DNA of 64,000 nt from Streptomyces scabiei 87.22 (GCF_000091305.1 NC_013929.1:3844001-3908000); one strand, 5' to 3'. Positions 42,996-53,065 are shown, counted from the stretch's first letter. The notes: generated by a model not told the origin, from the sequence alone. Numbers and translations: made by a program.

Positions 42996-45900
42996 TCACC
43001 TGCCGGCGTACGCGTCGTGGATCGTCACCTTCGACGTGTTGCCCTTCTTGTCGGTCACCTCGGCGCGCAGCGACACGCTCTTCCCCGCCGCCGGGGTCCG
43101 GTGGGTGAACACGCCCTTGCGGAGCGCGACCTCGGTCCATGTCCCGCCGTCGTCCGACACGTACACGGTCAGCGACCCGAGGTTCCCGTCGGCGGCGGCG
43201 CCCTGCACGGTGACGCGGACGGTGGCCCTGCGGCCCGCCGGAGCCGTGCTGTCGAGGTCCAGGAACGGGGCTGCGAAGCGGACCGTGGAGACCGGCAGCT
43301 TCGTGTCGCGCGCGGTCTTCTCCGAGGCGAACGTCCAGCTCGCGTCGATCCGTGACGAGGCCCTGGCCAGGTCGGCGGACCGGGTGAGGGAGGTCGTCAG
43401 CCGGTAGGCGGCGCGGCCCGCGGGCACCTTGAACTGGCCCGCCCCGTCCAGCGCGTCCTCGCCCGAGGCGAACCTCTCGCCGTCGCGGTACAGCGTCGTC
43501 GTCACCTTCTCGTAGAAGGACGCCCCCGCGTGCCCGAGGCCGTCGGCGAACATCGGCAGCATGCCGTACAGGTACGCGCCGTCCCGCCGGATGCCGTGGG
43601 TACCGGCGATCCGCGGGCCGAAGATCCCGACGTTGAAGGTCTGTGCGTACGTCCGGCCCGCCCGGTAGGCGCGGCCGCCGCCGGTCGTGTAGTACGCGTC
43701 GAGGAGGGGGAAGCCCTGTTCGTCCTCCGCGCCGTACTGCTCGAAGTCGAGGGTCCACTTCACCCCGTCCGCGGCCGACAGACGCAGCGTGTGCCGCCCC
43801 GGCAGCGGCCGCGGAACGCCCGCGGCGGGCGCGCCGGAGCCGCCGGGAAGCGCCGCCCAGGCGAAGACCGCGCCCTTCTTGCCGGGGCTGGACGCGCCGA
43901 GGCCGGTGCGCACGGTGGCCAGCTCGCCCTTCCGCCAGTGCTTGGTGTAGCCGGTGGCGAGCTTCCCGGTCCTGCCTCCGGCGACGGTGGCGTACTGCGC
44001 GGTGCCGCCCGTCCACTGGCCGGCCCAGGTCTGGGTGAGCCTGCCGCCGCCGGTCCCGGGGCCGAGGTGCGCGGTGCCGAGCCCCGTGTACGAGTCGAGC
44101 AGCCAGCCGAAGGAGTAGTCGTTCCCGCCCACCTTCAGGGCGAACTCCGCTGCCGCGAGGAGCGGTTCGGCGGCGGTGTCGGGCACCGTGACGTCCACGG
44201 GCCTCGTCGTGCGGGCGTCCAGCGTGAGGGAGATCCTCCGGTCGACGGTGAGCCTCGGCCGGGACAGCCAGTCCACGCCCTTGGTGGCGTCCTCCGGGTC
44301 CACGACGATCCCGGCGTCGAGGATGTAGTCGCCCGCGGGCACCCGGAGATCGACCGTGCCGTCCGGGTCGTACGGCGTGAACCACCGGTCCCGGGCGAGC
44401 CCGGAGACACCGGTCAGGTCGAGCACGTGGTGCACGGCGGGCGCACCGTCCCGGCCGACCGTCCTCAGCGTGACGTCGTACGCCTCCGCCTCGCGCTCCA
44501 CGGCCGCCGCCGTGCGGACGCTCTGGCCGCCGCCCTCGGCGGTGACGTACGCGGTGTAGGCGCCGTCGAGCTTCCCGCCCGGTCCGGTGTCGACGATCAG
44601 GCCGACGGTCGCCCGGCCGCGGGCCGGGACGGTGACCTTCCTGGCTCCGAGCCTGAAGAATCCGGCCGGGGCGGGCCTTCCCCGGGGGTCCGTGCCGGTC
44701 ACCGTGAGGCCGAGGGTGACGGGTGTGGTGCCGAGGTTGCGGTAGGTGAGCTTCCTGACGACCGGCTTGTCGTCGGTGTGCGGCCACTGCTGGACGCCGA
44801 AGTCGACCGAGGCGGGCTTGGCGACGATCTTCTGTGTGACCGCTCTGTCGACGCGGATGCGGCCCGAGCCCTGCTCGAAGGGTGTGTACGGGCCCCCCTT
44901 GGCGGACGCGACCAGGGCGGCCTTCAGTTCGGCGTACGTCCATGCCGGGTGCCGCTGCTTGAGGAGAGCTGCGGCGCCGGCGACGTGCGGGGTCGCCATC
45001 GACGTACCCGAGATCGTCAGATGGCCCGGGGGCTTCTGGCCGACCTCCCGCTCGATGACGCTGCCCGGGGCCGCGGCGGCGGTGATGGCCACTCCGGGCG
45101 CGGTCACGTCGGGTTTGATCCGGCCGTCCTCGGCGGGGCCCCGGCCGGAGAACGGGGCGAGCCGGTCCTCGTCGTCGACCGCGCCGACCGTGAGCGCGGC
45201 AGCCGCGCTGCCCGGCGAGGCGACCGTCCCCGCGCCCCGGTCGCCCTCGTTGCCGGCGGCGACCACGAAGAGGATGCCCTTCTCCGCGGAGAGTCTGCCG
45301 ATCGCCGCCTCCATCGGGTCGATCTCGGGGGTGTCGGCGCCGCCCAGGCTGAGGTTGACGATGTCGGCGCCCTGCGCGGCGGCCCAGTCCATGCCGGCGA
45401 CGATGCCGGAGTCGTCGCCGTAGCCCTCGTCGCTCAGCACCTTGCCGTTGAGCAGCCCGGCGCGGGGCGCGACCCCCTTGTACTTTCCCTTGGAGCGGGC
45501 GCCGGTGCCCGCCGCGATGGAGGCCACATGGGTGCCGTGGCCGTACTTGTCCGTGGTGTCGGGTGAGGTGGAGAAGTTCTTGGCGGCCTTCACCCGGCCC
45601 TTGAGGTCGGGATGGGTCGTGTCGATGCCCGTGTCGAGCACGGCGATGGTGACGCCCTTGCCGTCGTAGCCGGCCTTCCACACCTTCGGGGCGCCGATCT
45701 GCGCGACCGACCTGTCGAGGCTGACCTTGCGGACGCCGTCCAGCCAGATGTGGGCGACCCCGGTGGCGGTGGTGCCGTCGGCGTCGGTGACCGCCTTCCA
45801 CAGCGCGGCCGCGTCGTCCCCGGGGGTGAGCAGCGCCTCGGCGTTCAGCGTCCGCAGGGTGCGGCGGACCTTGGTGCCGCCCGCGTCCCGGACGTCGGCC

Positions 45901-46379
45901 CGGGCGTCGGCGGCCCTGCCCGTGTAGCCGACGATCACTTTCAGGCCCTGCTTCCGGGAGGCGCGGGTCGCCGCCCTGTCGAGCAGGGTCACGTCGAACA
46001 GCCGCCGGTCGACCCGGCCGTCGGAGACGAGCCGGGCCGCGTCGGCCGGCAGCACATAGGTGTGGCCGTCGACCTCGCGCAGCCGCACCGGGACGCCCGA
46101 GCGGCCCTCGGCCCGCTCCAGGCCGAGCACCCGGCCCGCGTGGTCGACGAGGACACGGTCACCGGTGACGAGAGTGATACGCCGGCTCACCGCCCTGTCG
46201 GCGCCGGTCACGTGGGCCGTACCCATCACTCCGGGCACGCCGGTCGTGCCCGTCATGCCCGCCGCGCCGGTCGCGCGCTCGGATATCGCGGACGCCGGGC
46301 TGGTCGGGCCCATCGTCAGCGCCACGGCCGACACCGTGGCGATCGTGGCCGAGCACGCGCTCCTGCTGTGTCTGCGCAC
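42996..46379 (-). CDS. secreted S8-family subtilase
   Basis: About 1,127 residues. A signal peptide is followed by a propeptide region (RRITLVTGDRVLVDHAGRV, typical of streptomycete S8 proteins). The triad is Asp 249 (AVLDTGID), His 281 (YGHGTHVAS) and Ser 460 (SGTSMATPHVAG), all intact, with the oxyanion Asn in AAGNEGD. Beyond about 560 come several beta-sandwich domains and an Ig-like end. It is an extracellular endopeptidase for nutrient scavenging. The GTG at 46379 follows GAGGGGGAG; an alternative GTG 45 bp upstream lacks a ribosome site. Confidence 0.92.
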   Translation of the reverse strand: MRRHSRSACSATIATVSAVALTMGPTSPASAISERATGAAGMTGTTGVPGVMGTAHVTGADRAVSRRITLVTGDRVLVDHAGRVLGLERAEGRSGVPVRLREVDGHTYVLPADAARLVSDGRVDRRLFDVTLLDRAATRASRKQGLKVIVGYTGRAADARADVRDAGGTKVRRTLRTLNAEALLTPGDDAAALWKAVTDADGTTATGVAHIWLDGVRKVSLDRSVAQIGAPKVWKAGYDGKGVTIAVLDTGIDTTHPDLKGRVKAAKNFSTSPDTTDKYGHGTHVASIAAGTGARSKGKYKGVAPRAGLLNGKVLSDEGYGDDSGIVAGMDWAAAQGADIVNLSLGGADTPEIDPMEAAIGRLSAEKGILFVVAAGNEGDRGAGTVASPGSAAAALTVGAVDDEDRLAPFSGRGPAEDGRIKPDVTAPGVAITAAAAPGSVIEREVGQKPPGHLTISGTSMATPHVAGAAALLKQRHPAWTYAELKAALVASAKGGPYTPFEQGSGRIRVDRAVTQKIVAKPASVDFGVQQWPHTDDKPVVRKLTYRNLGTTPVTLGLTVTGTDPRGRPAPAGFFRLGARKVTVPARGRATVGLIVDTGPGGKLDGAYTAYVTAEGGGQSVRTAAAVEREAEAYDVTLRTVGRDGAPAVHHVLDLTGVSGLARDRWFTPYDPDGTVDLRVPAGDYILDAGIVVDPEDATKGVDWLSRPRLTVDRRISLTLDARTTRPVDVTVPDTAAEPLLAAAEFALKVGGNDYSFGWLLDSYTGLGTAHLGPGTGGGRLTQTWAGQWTGGTAQYATVAGGRTGKLATGYTKHWRKGELATVRTGLGASSPGKKGAVFAWAALPGGSGAPAAGVPRPLPGRHTLRLSAADGVKWTLDFEQYGAEDEQGFPLLDAYYTTGGGRAYRAGRTYAQTFNVGIFGPRIAGTHGIRRDGAYLYGMLPMFADGLGHAGASFYEKVTTTLYRDGERFASGEDALDGAGQFKVPAGRAAYRLTTSLTRSADLARASSRIDASWTFASEKTARDTKLPVSTVRFAAPFLDLDSTAPAGRRATVRVTVQGAAADGNLGSLTVYVSDDGGTWTEVALRKGVFTHRTPAAGKSVSLRAEVTDKKGNTSKVTIHDAYAGR

Positions 46380-46637
46380 GTCTCCCCCTCGTTCCGGTTC
46401 ATCCGGCCAGGGGACCTTCCGCACACATACGCGTCAATTCCCCCCGGTCTACGCAGTATGACCGGGGGTCAACTCGTGTCACATACCTCGCGACTGGGCG
46501 TAAAGCGGCGAAGACGGGCCACGCGCGGCTCGCGCGCGCCCGCCCTCAGCTCCCACGCGCCCCACCGCCCCGGGAACGCACCGGACACTCACCAGGTACG
46601 CCCCGGGTAACCCCCGCAGTCGCTCGTGTGCCGGCGC

Positions 46638-47321
46638 TCAGGCCCCGGCGTTCTCCTTGACCGTGATCCGCCCCTTGCGGATGGTCGCGACCCGAGGGGC
46701 CTTGCGCGCCAGCGCCGAATCGTGGGTGACCATGATGAACGTGAGGCCGTGTTCCTTCCACAGCGTCTCCAGCACCTCCATGATCTCGTCGCGCGTGGAC
46801 TCGTCGAGGTTGCCGGTGGGCTCGTCCGCGAGCAGCACCTTGGGCCGCTTCACCAACGCGCGGGCGATCGCCACGCGTTGCTGCTGCCCGCCCGACAACT
46901 CGGCCGGCAGGTGCCCCAGCCGCTCCCCGAGGCCCACCGACTCCAGCGCCTCCGCGGCCCGCCGGCGCCGCTCCTTCGCCCCGGCCCCGAGCGGTACGAG
47001 GGCCGTCTCCACGTTCTCCTGCGCGGTCAGCGTCGGGATCAGGTTGAAGCTCTGGAAGACGAACCCGATGTTCTCGCCGCGCACCCGGGTGAGCTTCGCC
47101 TCCGACAGCCTCGCCATGTCGGTCCCGTCGAGTTCGACGCTCCCCTCGGAGGGCCTGTCCAGCCCGCCGAGCATCTGCAGCAACGTGGACTTCCCGCCTC
47201 CGGTGGGACCCTGGATGACCAGCCGGTCCCCGTCGGGGACGGTGAGATCCACCCCGTCGAGCGCGGTGACGGTGTCCTTGCCGCGCGCGTAGCGCTTGGT
47301 GACGCCGGTCAGTACGTACAT
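46638..47321 (-). CDS. ABC transporter ATP-binding protein, MacB/LolD type
   Basis: 227 residues. Walker A GPTGGGKST (38-46), Q-loop FQSFNLIP, signature LSGGQQQR, Walker B VLLADEPTGN and H-loop MVTHD. The sequence type is that of MacB/LolD partners of FtsX-like permeases. It lies 66 bp downstream of the permease on the same strand and is its ATPase. Cargo unknown. Confidence 0.94.
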   Translation of the reverse strand: MYVLTGVTKRYARGKDTVTALDGVDLTVPDGDRLVIQGPTGGGKSTLLQMLGGLDRPSEGSVELDGTDMARLSEAKLTRVRGENIGFVFQSFNLIPTLTAQENVETALVPLGAGAKERRRRAAEALESVGLGERLGHLPAELSGGQQQRVAIARALVKRPKVLLADEPTGNLDESTRDEIMEVLETLWKEHGLTFIMVTHDSALARKAPRVATIRKGRITVKENAGA

Positions 47322-47387
47322 GTGCGACTCCCTGAAGTTCGGACGGTCCTGGCTGCGGGCGGCGGTCTGTGCGGCCGCGCCGCTGAA

Positions 47388-48866
47388 CTACTCCACGCGG
47401 CGCAGCGCGTCCGCCGGCCGCAGCCGGGAGGCCCGCCATCCGCCGAACGCCCCCGCGATCAGCCCGCCGGCGACGGCGAGCCCCACCGCGACGCCGATGG
47501 TCGTGACGCTGACGGGCGCCGTGAGCGCCACGTCCAGCGCGTTGGAAGCCGCCTGGCGGCCTCCGCCGGGGAAGCCACCGCCACCGGGACCGTCGGCGCC
47601 CGGTCCGCCGAACCCGCCGCCCGTCGCCCCGACCTCGGCCTGCAGCGTCGGACTGATCGCCGTGATGACGTACGCGCCGCCGAGGCCCAGCGCGATGCCG
47701 AGCGCGCCGCCCACCAGTCCGTTGACGACGGCCTCACCGACGACCTGCCGGGTGACCTGCCCCGACTTCCACCCCAGCGCCTTGAGCGTGCCGAACTCCC
47801 GCACCCGGCGCGACACGGCCGAGGAGGTGAGCAGGCCCGCGACCAGGAACGCGGCCACCAGCACCGCGATGGAGAGCCACTTGCCGACGTTGGCGGCGAG
47901 GTCCGAGGCCGTCGACAGCGATCCGGAGACCGTGTCGGCGAGGTCGGCGGAGGTGGTGACGGTGGTACCGGCGATGTTCTTCTGGATGGTGGTCTTGACG
48001 CTGTCGATGCGCTGCGAGTCGCTCGCCTTCACATAGATCGTGGTGATCTTGCCCTTGGAGTCGCTGAGCGTCTGCGCCTGCTTCAGCGGCATGTAGAGGT
48101 CGGCCGCCGCGTCCCCGGTGTCGGGCGTGGCGATCCCGATGACCCGGTACTTGACGCTGTTGACGGTGACGCTGTCACCGACCTTCAGCTCCTTCTCCTT
48201 GGCGTACGACCTGTCGGCGACGACCACCTCGGCGTTCGTCTCGGACGTCTTGAACGTACGGCCGCTGGTGATCTTGGAGGAGGTCAGCGGGCCCAGCGCG
48301 GGCTCGGTGACGTCCGTGCCGTACACGGAGTAGTTGTCGACGTCGAACTGGGCGCCGCCGCCCTCGACCCGGCCCTCCGGCTGCCCGGTGCCGCCGGCGC
48401 CCGGACCGCCCCGCTGCTGTCCCTGGGCGCCCTCGTCCTGCTGGAACTGCCCGCGCCGGAACTGCCCGTCGACCTTGATGACCTGGAGGCTGAGACCGCC
48501 GACGGCCCGCGCGACGCCCGCCTGCTCGCCGACCTCGGCGACGGTCGAACTCGCCAGCGTCTGGAAGCCCTGGACCCGGACGAGGTCGCTGCTCTGGTTC
48601 TCGTCGGAGTCCTCGTCCTGGGCGTCGAACTCGAACCGCGGGCGCTCGCCGCCGTCCTCGCCGGCCGCGGCGGCGGCCTTGGTGACGGTCATGTCCGTGC
48701 CCAGGCCGTACAGGGATTCGAGGACCTTGCCCTGCGCCTTCTCCATGCCCGAGGAGACGGAACTGACCACGATGACCAGGGCGATGCCCAGGGCGAGCCC
48801 GGAGGCGACGACGAGCGCCGCCTTTCTGCGGCGGCGCAGTTCGCGCCTCAGGTAGGTGAAGAACAT
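47388..48866 (-). CDS. ABC transporter permease, MacB/FtsX type
   Basis: 492 residues. TM helix 1 (AALVVASGLALGIALVIVV, near 16-35); a large extracytoplasmic domain with a Gln/Gly-rich low-complexity insert (GQFRRGQFQQDEGAQGQQRGG); then three TM helices (about 325-490), with a second Gly/Pro-rich insert between TM2 and TM3. The FtsX-family fold moves force to the periplasmic side rather than pumping through a channel. It precedes its ATPase gene. Confidence 0.92.
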   Translation of the reverse strand: MFFTYLRRELRRRRKAALVVASGLALGIALVIVVSSVSSGMEKAQGKVLESLYGLGTDMTVTKAAAAAGEDGGERPRFEFDAQDEDSDENQSSDLVRVQGFQTLASSTVAEVGEQAGVARAVGGLSLQVIKVDGQFRRGQFQQDEGAQGQQRGGPGAGGTGQPEGRVEGGGAQFDVDNYSVYGTDVTEPALGPLTSSKITSGRTFKTSETNAEVVVADRSYAKEKELKVGDSVTVNSVKYRVIGIATPDTGDAAADLYMPLKQAQTLSDSKGKITTIYVKASDSQRIDSVKTTIQKNIAGTTVTTSADLADTVSGSLSTASDLAANVGKWLSIAVLVAAFLVAGLLTSSAVSRRVREFGTLKALGWKSGQVTRQVVGEAVVNGLVGGALGIALGLGGAYVITAISPTLQAEVGATGGGFGGPGADGPGGGGFPGGGRQAASNALDVALTAPVSVTTIGVAVGLAVAGGLIAGAFGGWRASRLRPADALRRVE

Positions 48867-48951
48867 GGCGGCAAGCTAGGGACGCCGCGTGATGAAGGGA
48901 TAAGTCCTCGATAAGAGCCCGATGAGAACCCGGCGCGGCGGCCCCGGAAAC

Positions 48952-48989
48952 ACCGATGCCGCCCCTGGTGTCACAGGGGCGGCATCGGT
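48952..48989 (-). terminator. terminator of the L,D-transpeptidase gene
   Basis: A 16-bp perfect stem (48952-48967 and 48974-48989, with core GATGCCGCCCCTG) and a 6-nt loop, 56 bp past the minus-strand gene's stop and followed on that strand by GTGTTTCC. Confidence 0.8.
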
Positions 48990-49044
48990 CTTTCACAGCT
49001 CCGGGCGGCTCACCGTGGGCCGCCGCGGTGCGGATGACGGTGGA

Positions 49045-50298
49045 TCAGGCCGCCGAACCGGCCTTCCAGTCGGCCCAGCTCAGGTTCCAGCCGTTGAGGC
49101 CGTTGTCCGGAGCGACCGTCTTGTCACCGGTGTTCCGGATGTCCACGACGTCACCGACGATCGAGTGGTCGTAGAACCAGGCGGCTTCGGTGTTGGGGTC
49201 GTTGGCACCCTTGGTGTCGTTCAGACCGACACAGCCGTGGCTGGTGTTGACGTTGCCGAAGATCGAGTCGGCGCCCCAGTAGTTGCCGTGGAGGAAGGTG
49301 CCGGAGGTCGTCAGACGCATGGCGTGGGGGACGTCCTTGATGTCGTACTCGCCCTTGCCGTCGTCGTCGGTGAAGCCGACCGTCGCGCCGTTCATCCGGG
49401 TCTCCTTGAACTTCTCGGAGATCACCATCTGGCCCTGGTACGTCTTGTTCTCCGGCGAACCGGCGGAGATCGGGATGGTCTTGACGACCTTGCCGTCCTG
49501 CATGACCTTCATCGTCTTGGTCTTGGCGTCGACGATGGAGACCTGGTTGCGGCCGATCTTGAAGGTCACGGTCTTCTGCTGCACACCGAAGACGCCCTCG
49601 GCTCCCTCGACCCCGTCGAGCGCGAGCTTGAGGGTGACGGTGGAGCCGCCCTTCCAGTACTCCTCGGGGCGGAAGTCGAGGCGGTTGGCGTTGAACCAGT
49701 GCCCGACGACCTCCTGGCCGGAGCTGCTGGAGACGGTGATCCCCTTCTGCACGACGGCCTTGTCGGTGATCGCCTTGTCGAAGTTGATCGAGACAGGCAT
49801 ACCGACGCCGACGGTCGAGCCGTCCTCGGGCGTGAAGTTGCCGATGAAGCTGTTGGCGGGCGAGACCGTGGTGAACGCCGCGTTCTCGTGGGCCTCGCGC
49901 CCGTCGGAGTCCTCGGCGGCGGCGGTGATCTTGTAACCCGTGGACCGCTCCAACTGGGTGCTCGGCGCCCAGCTCTTCTTGTCCGCGGATATCTCGCCGT
50001 CGATGGCGGTGCCGTCGGAGGTGGTCATCTTCACCTCGGTGAGCGTGCCCTTGCTCACGGTGACCTTGGCCGAGTTGTTGATGGAGGCGTTGTCCGAGCC
50101 GTCCTTCGGCGTGATCTTGATGTCGGCCTCGGAGGTCTTCTCGGCCGCCGCCTTGTCGGCCTGGGCCTGGGAGGAGTCACCGCCGTCGCCCCCCGACCCC
50201 TTGTCGCCGTCGCCTCCGCTGCACGCAGAGAGCACCAGCACCCCGCCGAGCAGTGCGGACGCGACCGTCAGGCCCCTGCGCCGCTTACTGTTCGTCAT
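49045..50298 (-). CDS. L,D-transpeptidase lipoprotein (YkuD)
   Basis: 417 residues. Signal peptide with lipobox LSAC (Cys 26). Two Ig-like domains (about 60-255) are followed by the YkuD catalytic domain with HGNYWG and SHGCVGL (active Cys 356). It forms 3-3 cross-links in peptidoglycan, which are abundant in Streptomyces. The ATG at 50298 has GGAGAAG upstream; the GTG just before is an alternative. Confidence 0.94.
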   Translation of the reverse strand: MTNSKRRRGLTVASALLGGVLVLSACSGGDGDKGSGGDGGDSSQAQADKAAAEKTSEADIKITPKDGSDNASINNSAKVTVSKGTLTEVKMTTSDGTAIDGEISADKKSWAPSTQLERSTGYKITAAAEDSDGREAHENAAFTTVSPANSFIGNFTPEDGSTVGVGMPVSINFDKAITDKAVVQKGITVSSSSGQEVVGHWFNANRLDFRPEEYWKGGSTVTLKLALDGVEGAEGVFGVQQKTVTFKIGRNQVSIVDAKTKTMKVMQDGKVVKTIPISAGSPENKTYQGQMVISEKFKETRMNGATVGFTDDDGKGEYDIKDVPHAMRLTTSGTFLHGNYWGADSIFGNVNTSHGCVGLNDTKGANDPNTEAAWFYDHSIVGDVVDIRNTGDKTVAPDNGLNGWNLSWADWKAGSAA

Positions 50299-50528
50299 CA
50301 CACGCTTCTCCATCGTTGCCGAATCCCCAAAACCCCGAAGATCCCCGTTAGCACTTAAACACCACGACGGCGTCGAGCCGTTCCGCTGCTGCGGATATGT
50401 GGGATACGCCACTCCACTCGCATCGGGTCGTCGGCGACCCGGCGGTGCGCAAGTGACTGGTGCGTTCCGTGAGACGAAAGAACCCCGGGCGGCGGTTGCC
50501 GCCCGGGACCATCGATTTCCCCGACCGC

Positions 50529-50873
50529 TCAGCCGCGCGCGTCTTCCTCTTCGTCCTCTCCGCCATCATCCTCGTCGAGACCCCATTCCGGCGAATCGGG
50601 GTCGTAGTCGATCGCCTCGCTGCTCCAGGAGGCCTGGGCCAGTTCGACCCCGGGGACCTCTCCGACCAGGTCGAACGGGTCGACCAGATAGGCGAGGGCC
50701 TCCGCGGTGTCCTCGGTCACCGCGCTCTCGGCGTGTACCCGTTCATCGGCAGGCATATCGGGATCGTCCGCGATCCGCCGCAGAGCGGCCCCGGTGACGG
50801 CCTCCACGTCCTCGACCTCCACCACCAATTCGACGCGTAGCCGGACAAACTGCGATGTCTCCGTTGTGCTCAT
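50529..50873 (-). CDS. conserved hypothetical acidic protein
   Basis: 114 residues: an N-terminal beta-alpha segment (FVRLRVELVVEVEDVEAVTGAALRRI) and a very acidic, disordered C-terminus (DEDDGGEDEEEDARG). No motif suggests an enzyme. The ATG start is assumed; the ribosome site is poor. Divergent from the LAXTG protein gene. Confidence 0.75.
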   Translation of the reverse strand: MSTTETSQFVRLRVELVVEVEDVEAVTGAALRRIADDPDMPADERVHAESAVTEDTAEALAYLVDPFDLVGEVPGVELAQASWSSEAIDYDPDSPEWGLDEDDGGEDEEEDARG

Positions 50874-50983
50874 GCTCCGGAGCGTACGGCTCACCGGGCA
50901 CGCGACTTTCCCACGACCCGCGCCTTTCATTAGCATCGTCGTCCACGGCCAATTCGCCAGCGTCACAAGGGGATCGATATTCC

Positions 50984-51319
50984 GTGTCCGTCGCACGTCG
51001 CGCGTCGTCCACCGCCCGCCGGTCGTTGGTGACCGCCACCGCCGCGGGCACCCTGCTGTGCGCCCTCTGGTTCGTGCCGTCCGCCAACGCGACCCAGGAG
51101 ACGGCCGTACGCGAGCAGGCGACCACGACCTCCGACACGGCGGCCGCCACCGGTGACGCCCGCGAACTCGCCGACACCGGCAGCCCGAACACCACGCCCT
51201 ACGTCATCGGCGGCACCGCGATGCTCGGCCTGGGCGCTGCCTTCGTCGCCTACTCGATCCGCCGCGAACGCGACTACCCCGAGCACTCCGAGGGCCCCGA
51301 GGCCCCCGGCGTCCTGTGA
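50984..51319 (+). CDS. secreted protein with LAXTG sortase signal
   Basis: 111 residues: signal peptide (SLVTATAAGTLLCALWFVPSANA), a short Thr/Ala-rich mature part, then LADTG at 62-66, a hydrophobic helix (about 72-91) and Arg 93-Arg 94. LAXTG is the sorting signal of class E sortases in Streptomyces, which anchor chaplins and other proteins to the cell wall. The mature exposed part is under 30 residues, so it is a very small surface protein. A cytoplasmic tail of about 18 residues follows the positive charges, longer than usual. Start GTG, with AAGGGGAT about 9 nt upstream. Confidence 0.8.
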   Translation: MSVARRASSTARRSLVTATAAGTLLCALWFVPSANATQETAVREQATTTSDTAAATGDARELADTGSPNTTPYVIGGTAMLGLGAAFVAYSIRRERDYPEHSEGPEAPGVL

Positions 51320-51399
51320 GCGGCAGGAAGCCCGGGCGCGGCCCCGCGTCTTGAAGGGCGCGGGACACCACGCCCCTCCCGCGCCCACCCACCCGTCGG

Positions 51400-52953
51400 T
51401 CAGGCGAGCGCCCCGGTCACCGACTCCGCGGCCGCGACCAGCCGCCCGTCCCGGACGAACGCGTCGGCCAACTCCAGGTCGGGCGCGAGGAAACGATCCG
51501 GCCCCGGCCCCTCGACCCCGGCCGCCCGCACGGCTTCCACCACGGCCCGCGTGGCGGGCGCGGCCACCAGCCCCTCACGCAGCTCGACGCCCCGCGTCCC
51601 GGCGTACAGCTCCACGGCCAGCACCCGCGTCAGGTTGTCCACGGCGGTCCGCAGCTTGCGCGCCGCCGACCAGCCCATCGACACATGGTCCTCCTGCATC
51701 GCGGAGGACGGGATCGAGTCCGCCGACGCCGGTACGGCGAGCCGCTTCAGCTCACTCACCAGCGCCGCCTGCGTGTACTGCGCGATCATCAGCCCGGAGT
51801 CCACCCCGGCGTCGTCCGCGAGGAACGGCGGCAGCCCGTGCGAGCGGTTCTTGTCGAGCAGCCGGTCCGTCCGCCGCTCCGCGATCGAGGCGAGGTCCGC
51901 CACGGCGATGGCGAGGAAGTCGAGGACGTAGGCGACCGGCGCCCCGTGGAAGTTGCCGTTGGACTCCACCCGCCCGTCGGGCAGGACGACGGGGTTGTCG
52001 ACCGCCGCCGCCAGCTCCCGCTCGGCGACGAGCCGCGCGTACGCGACGGTGTCCCGCCCGGCCCCGGCCACCTGGGGGGCGCACCGCACCGAGTACGCGT
52101 CCTGCACGCGGGGCGCGTCGTCCTGGTGGTGTCCGGTGAGCCCCGACCCCTTCAGTACGGCGACCATGTTGGCCGCCGAGGCCGCCTGCCCGGGATGCGG
52201 GCGGATGGCGTGCAGTTCGGGGGCGAGGACCCGGTCCGTGCCGAGCAGGGCCTCCAGGGAGATCGCGGCGGTGATGTCCGCCGAGGTGTACAGCCGCTCC
52301 AGGTCGGCCAGGGCCATGACCAGCATGCCGAGCATGCCGTCGGTGCCGTTGAGGAGGGCCAGCCCCTCCTTCTCGCGCAGCTCGACGGGGGCGATGCCGT
52401 GCTCGGCCAGCAGCTCGCCGGCCGGCCGTACGACCCCGTCCGGACCTTCGGCGTCGCCTTCGCCCATCAGGGTGAGCGCGCAGTGCGAGAGCGGGGCCAG
52501 GTCCCCGGAGCAGCCGAGGGAGCCGTACTCGTGGACGACGGGGGTGATGCCGGCGTTGAGCACGTCGGCCATGGTCTGCGCGACCTCGGGCCGGACACCG
52601 GTACGGCCCGAGCAGACGGTCTTCAGCCGCAGGAACATCAGCGCGCGGACGACCTCGCGCTCCACCCTCGGGCCCATGCCGGCGGCGTGCGAGCGGACGA
52701 TGTTGCGCTGCAGCCGGGCCCGCAGCTCGGGGCTGATGTGCCGGGTCGCGAGGGCGCCGAAGCCGGTGGAGACGCCGTAGACGGGCTCCGGCTTGGCCGC
52801 CAGCGCGTCCACGATCCCGCGGGCCGCCGCGAGCGCGGCCACCGCCTCGCCGGAGAGCTCGATCCGGGCGCCGGCGCGCGCCACGGCGAGGACGTCGGCC
52901 GCGGTGACCCCGGACGTCCCGAGGACCACCGTGTCCACAGAGTGCATATCCAT
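51400..52953 (-). CDS. hutH: histidine ammonia-lyase
   Basis: 517 residues. Family pattern GVSTGFG...GSLGCSGDLAPLSH, NGTDGMLGML and the late SSAMQEDHVSMG. The MIO prosthetic group normally forms from Ala-Ser-Gly; here the tripeptide reads Cys 148-Ser 149-Gly 150. From memory I believe Streptomyces HAL carries Cys at this place, but could not check. The enzyme deaminates histidine to urocanate, the first step of histidine use. The start is ATG at 52953 (or 52947); the ribosome site is weak. Confidence 0.94.
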   Translation of the reverse strand: MDMHSVDTVVLGTSGVTAADVLAVARAGARIELSGEAVAALAAARGIVDALAAKPEPVYGVSTGFGALATRHISPELRARLQRNIVRSHAAGMGPRVEREVVRALMFLRLKTVCSGRTGVRPEVAQTMADVLNAGITPVVHEYGSLGCSGDLAPLSHCALTLMGEGDAEGPDGVVRPAGELLAEHGIAPVELREKEGLALLNGTDGMLGMLVMALADLERLYTSADITAAISLEALLGTDRVLAPELHAIRPHPGQAASAANMVAVLKGSGLTGHHQDDAPRVQDAYSVRCAPQVAGAGRDTVAYARLVAERELAAAVDNPVVLPDGRVESNGNFHGAPVAYVLDFLAIAVADLASIAERRTDRLLDKNRSHGLPPFLADDAGVDSGLMIAQYTQAALVSELKRLAVPASADSIPSSAMQEDHVSMGWSAARKLRTAVDNLTRVLAVELYAGTRGVELREGLVAAPATRAVVEAVRAAGVEGPGPDRFLAPDLELADAFVRDGRLVAAAESVTGALA

Positions 52954-53065
52954 ATTCAGGATCGTAGGGACTGAATCGCCGAATGTCACGACCGCGGAAC
53001 GGAAGGGATCCTTACCTCCCGTCACACGATCTCGCCGAAATCCGGCATCCACCTATCCGCGTAGA

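Noticed and set aside
42805..45801. Long minus-strand frame inside the subtilase gene
   Set aside because: Frame-shifted shadow of the S8 protease, Arg-rich, no motif.
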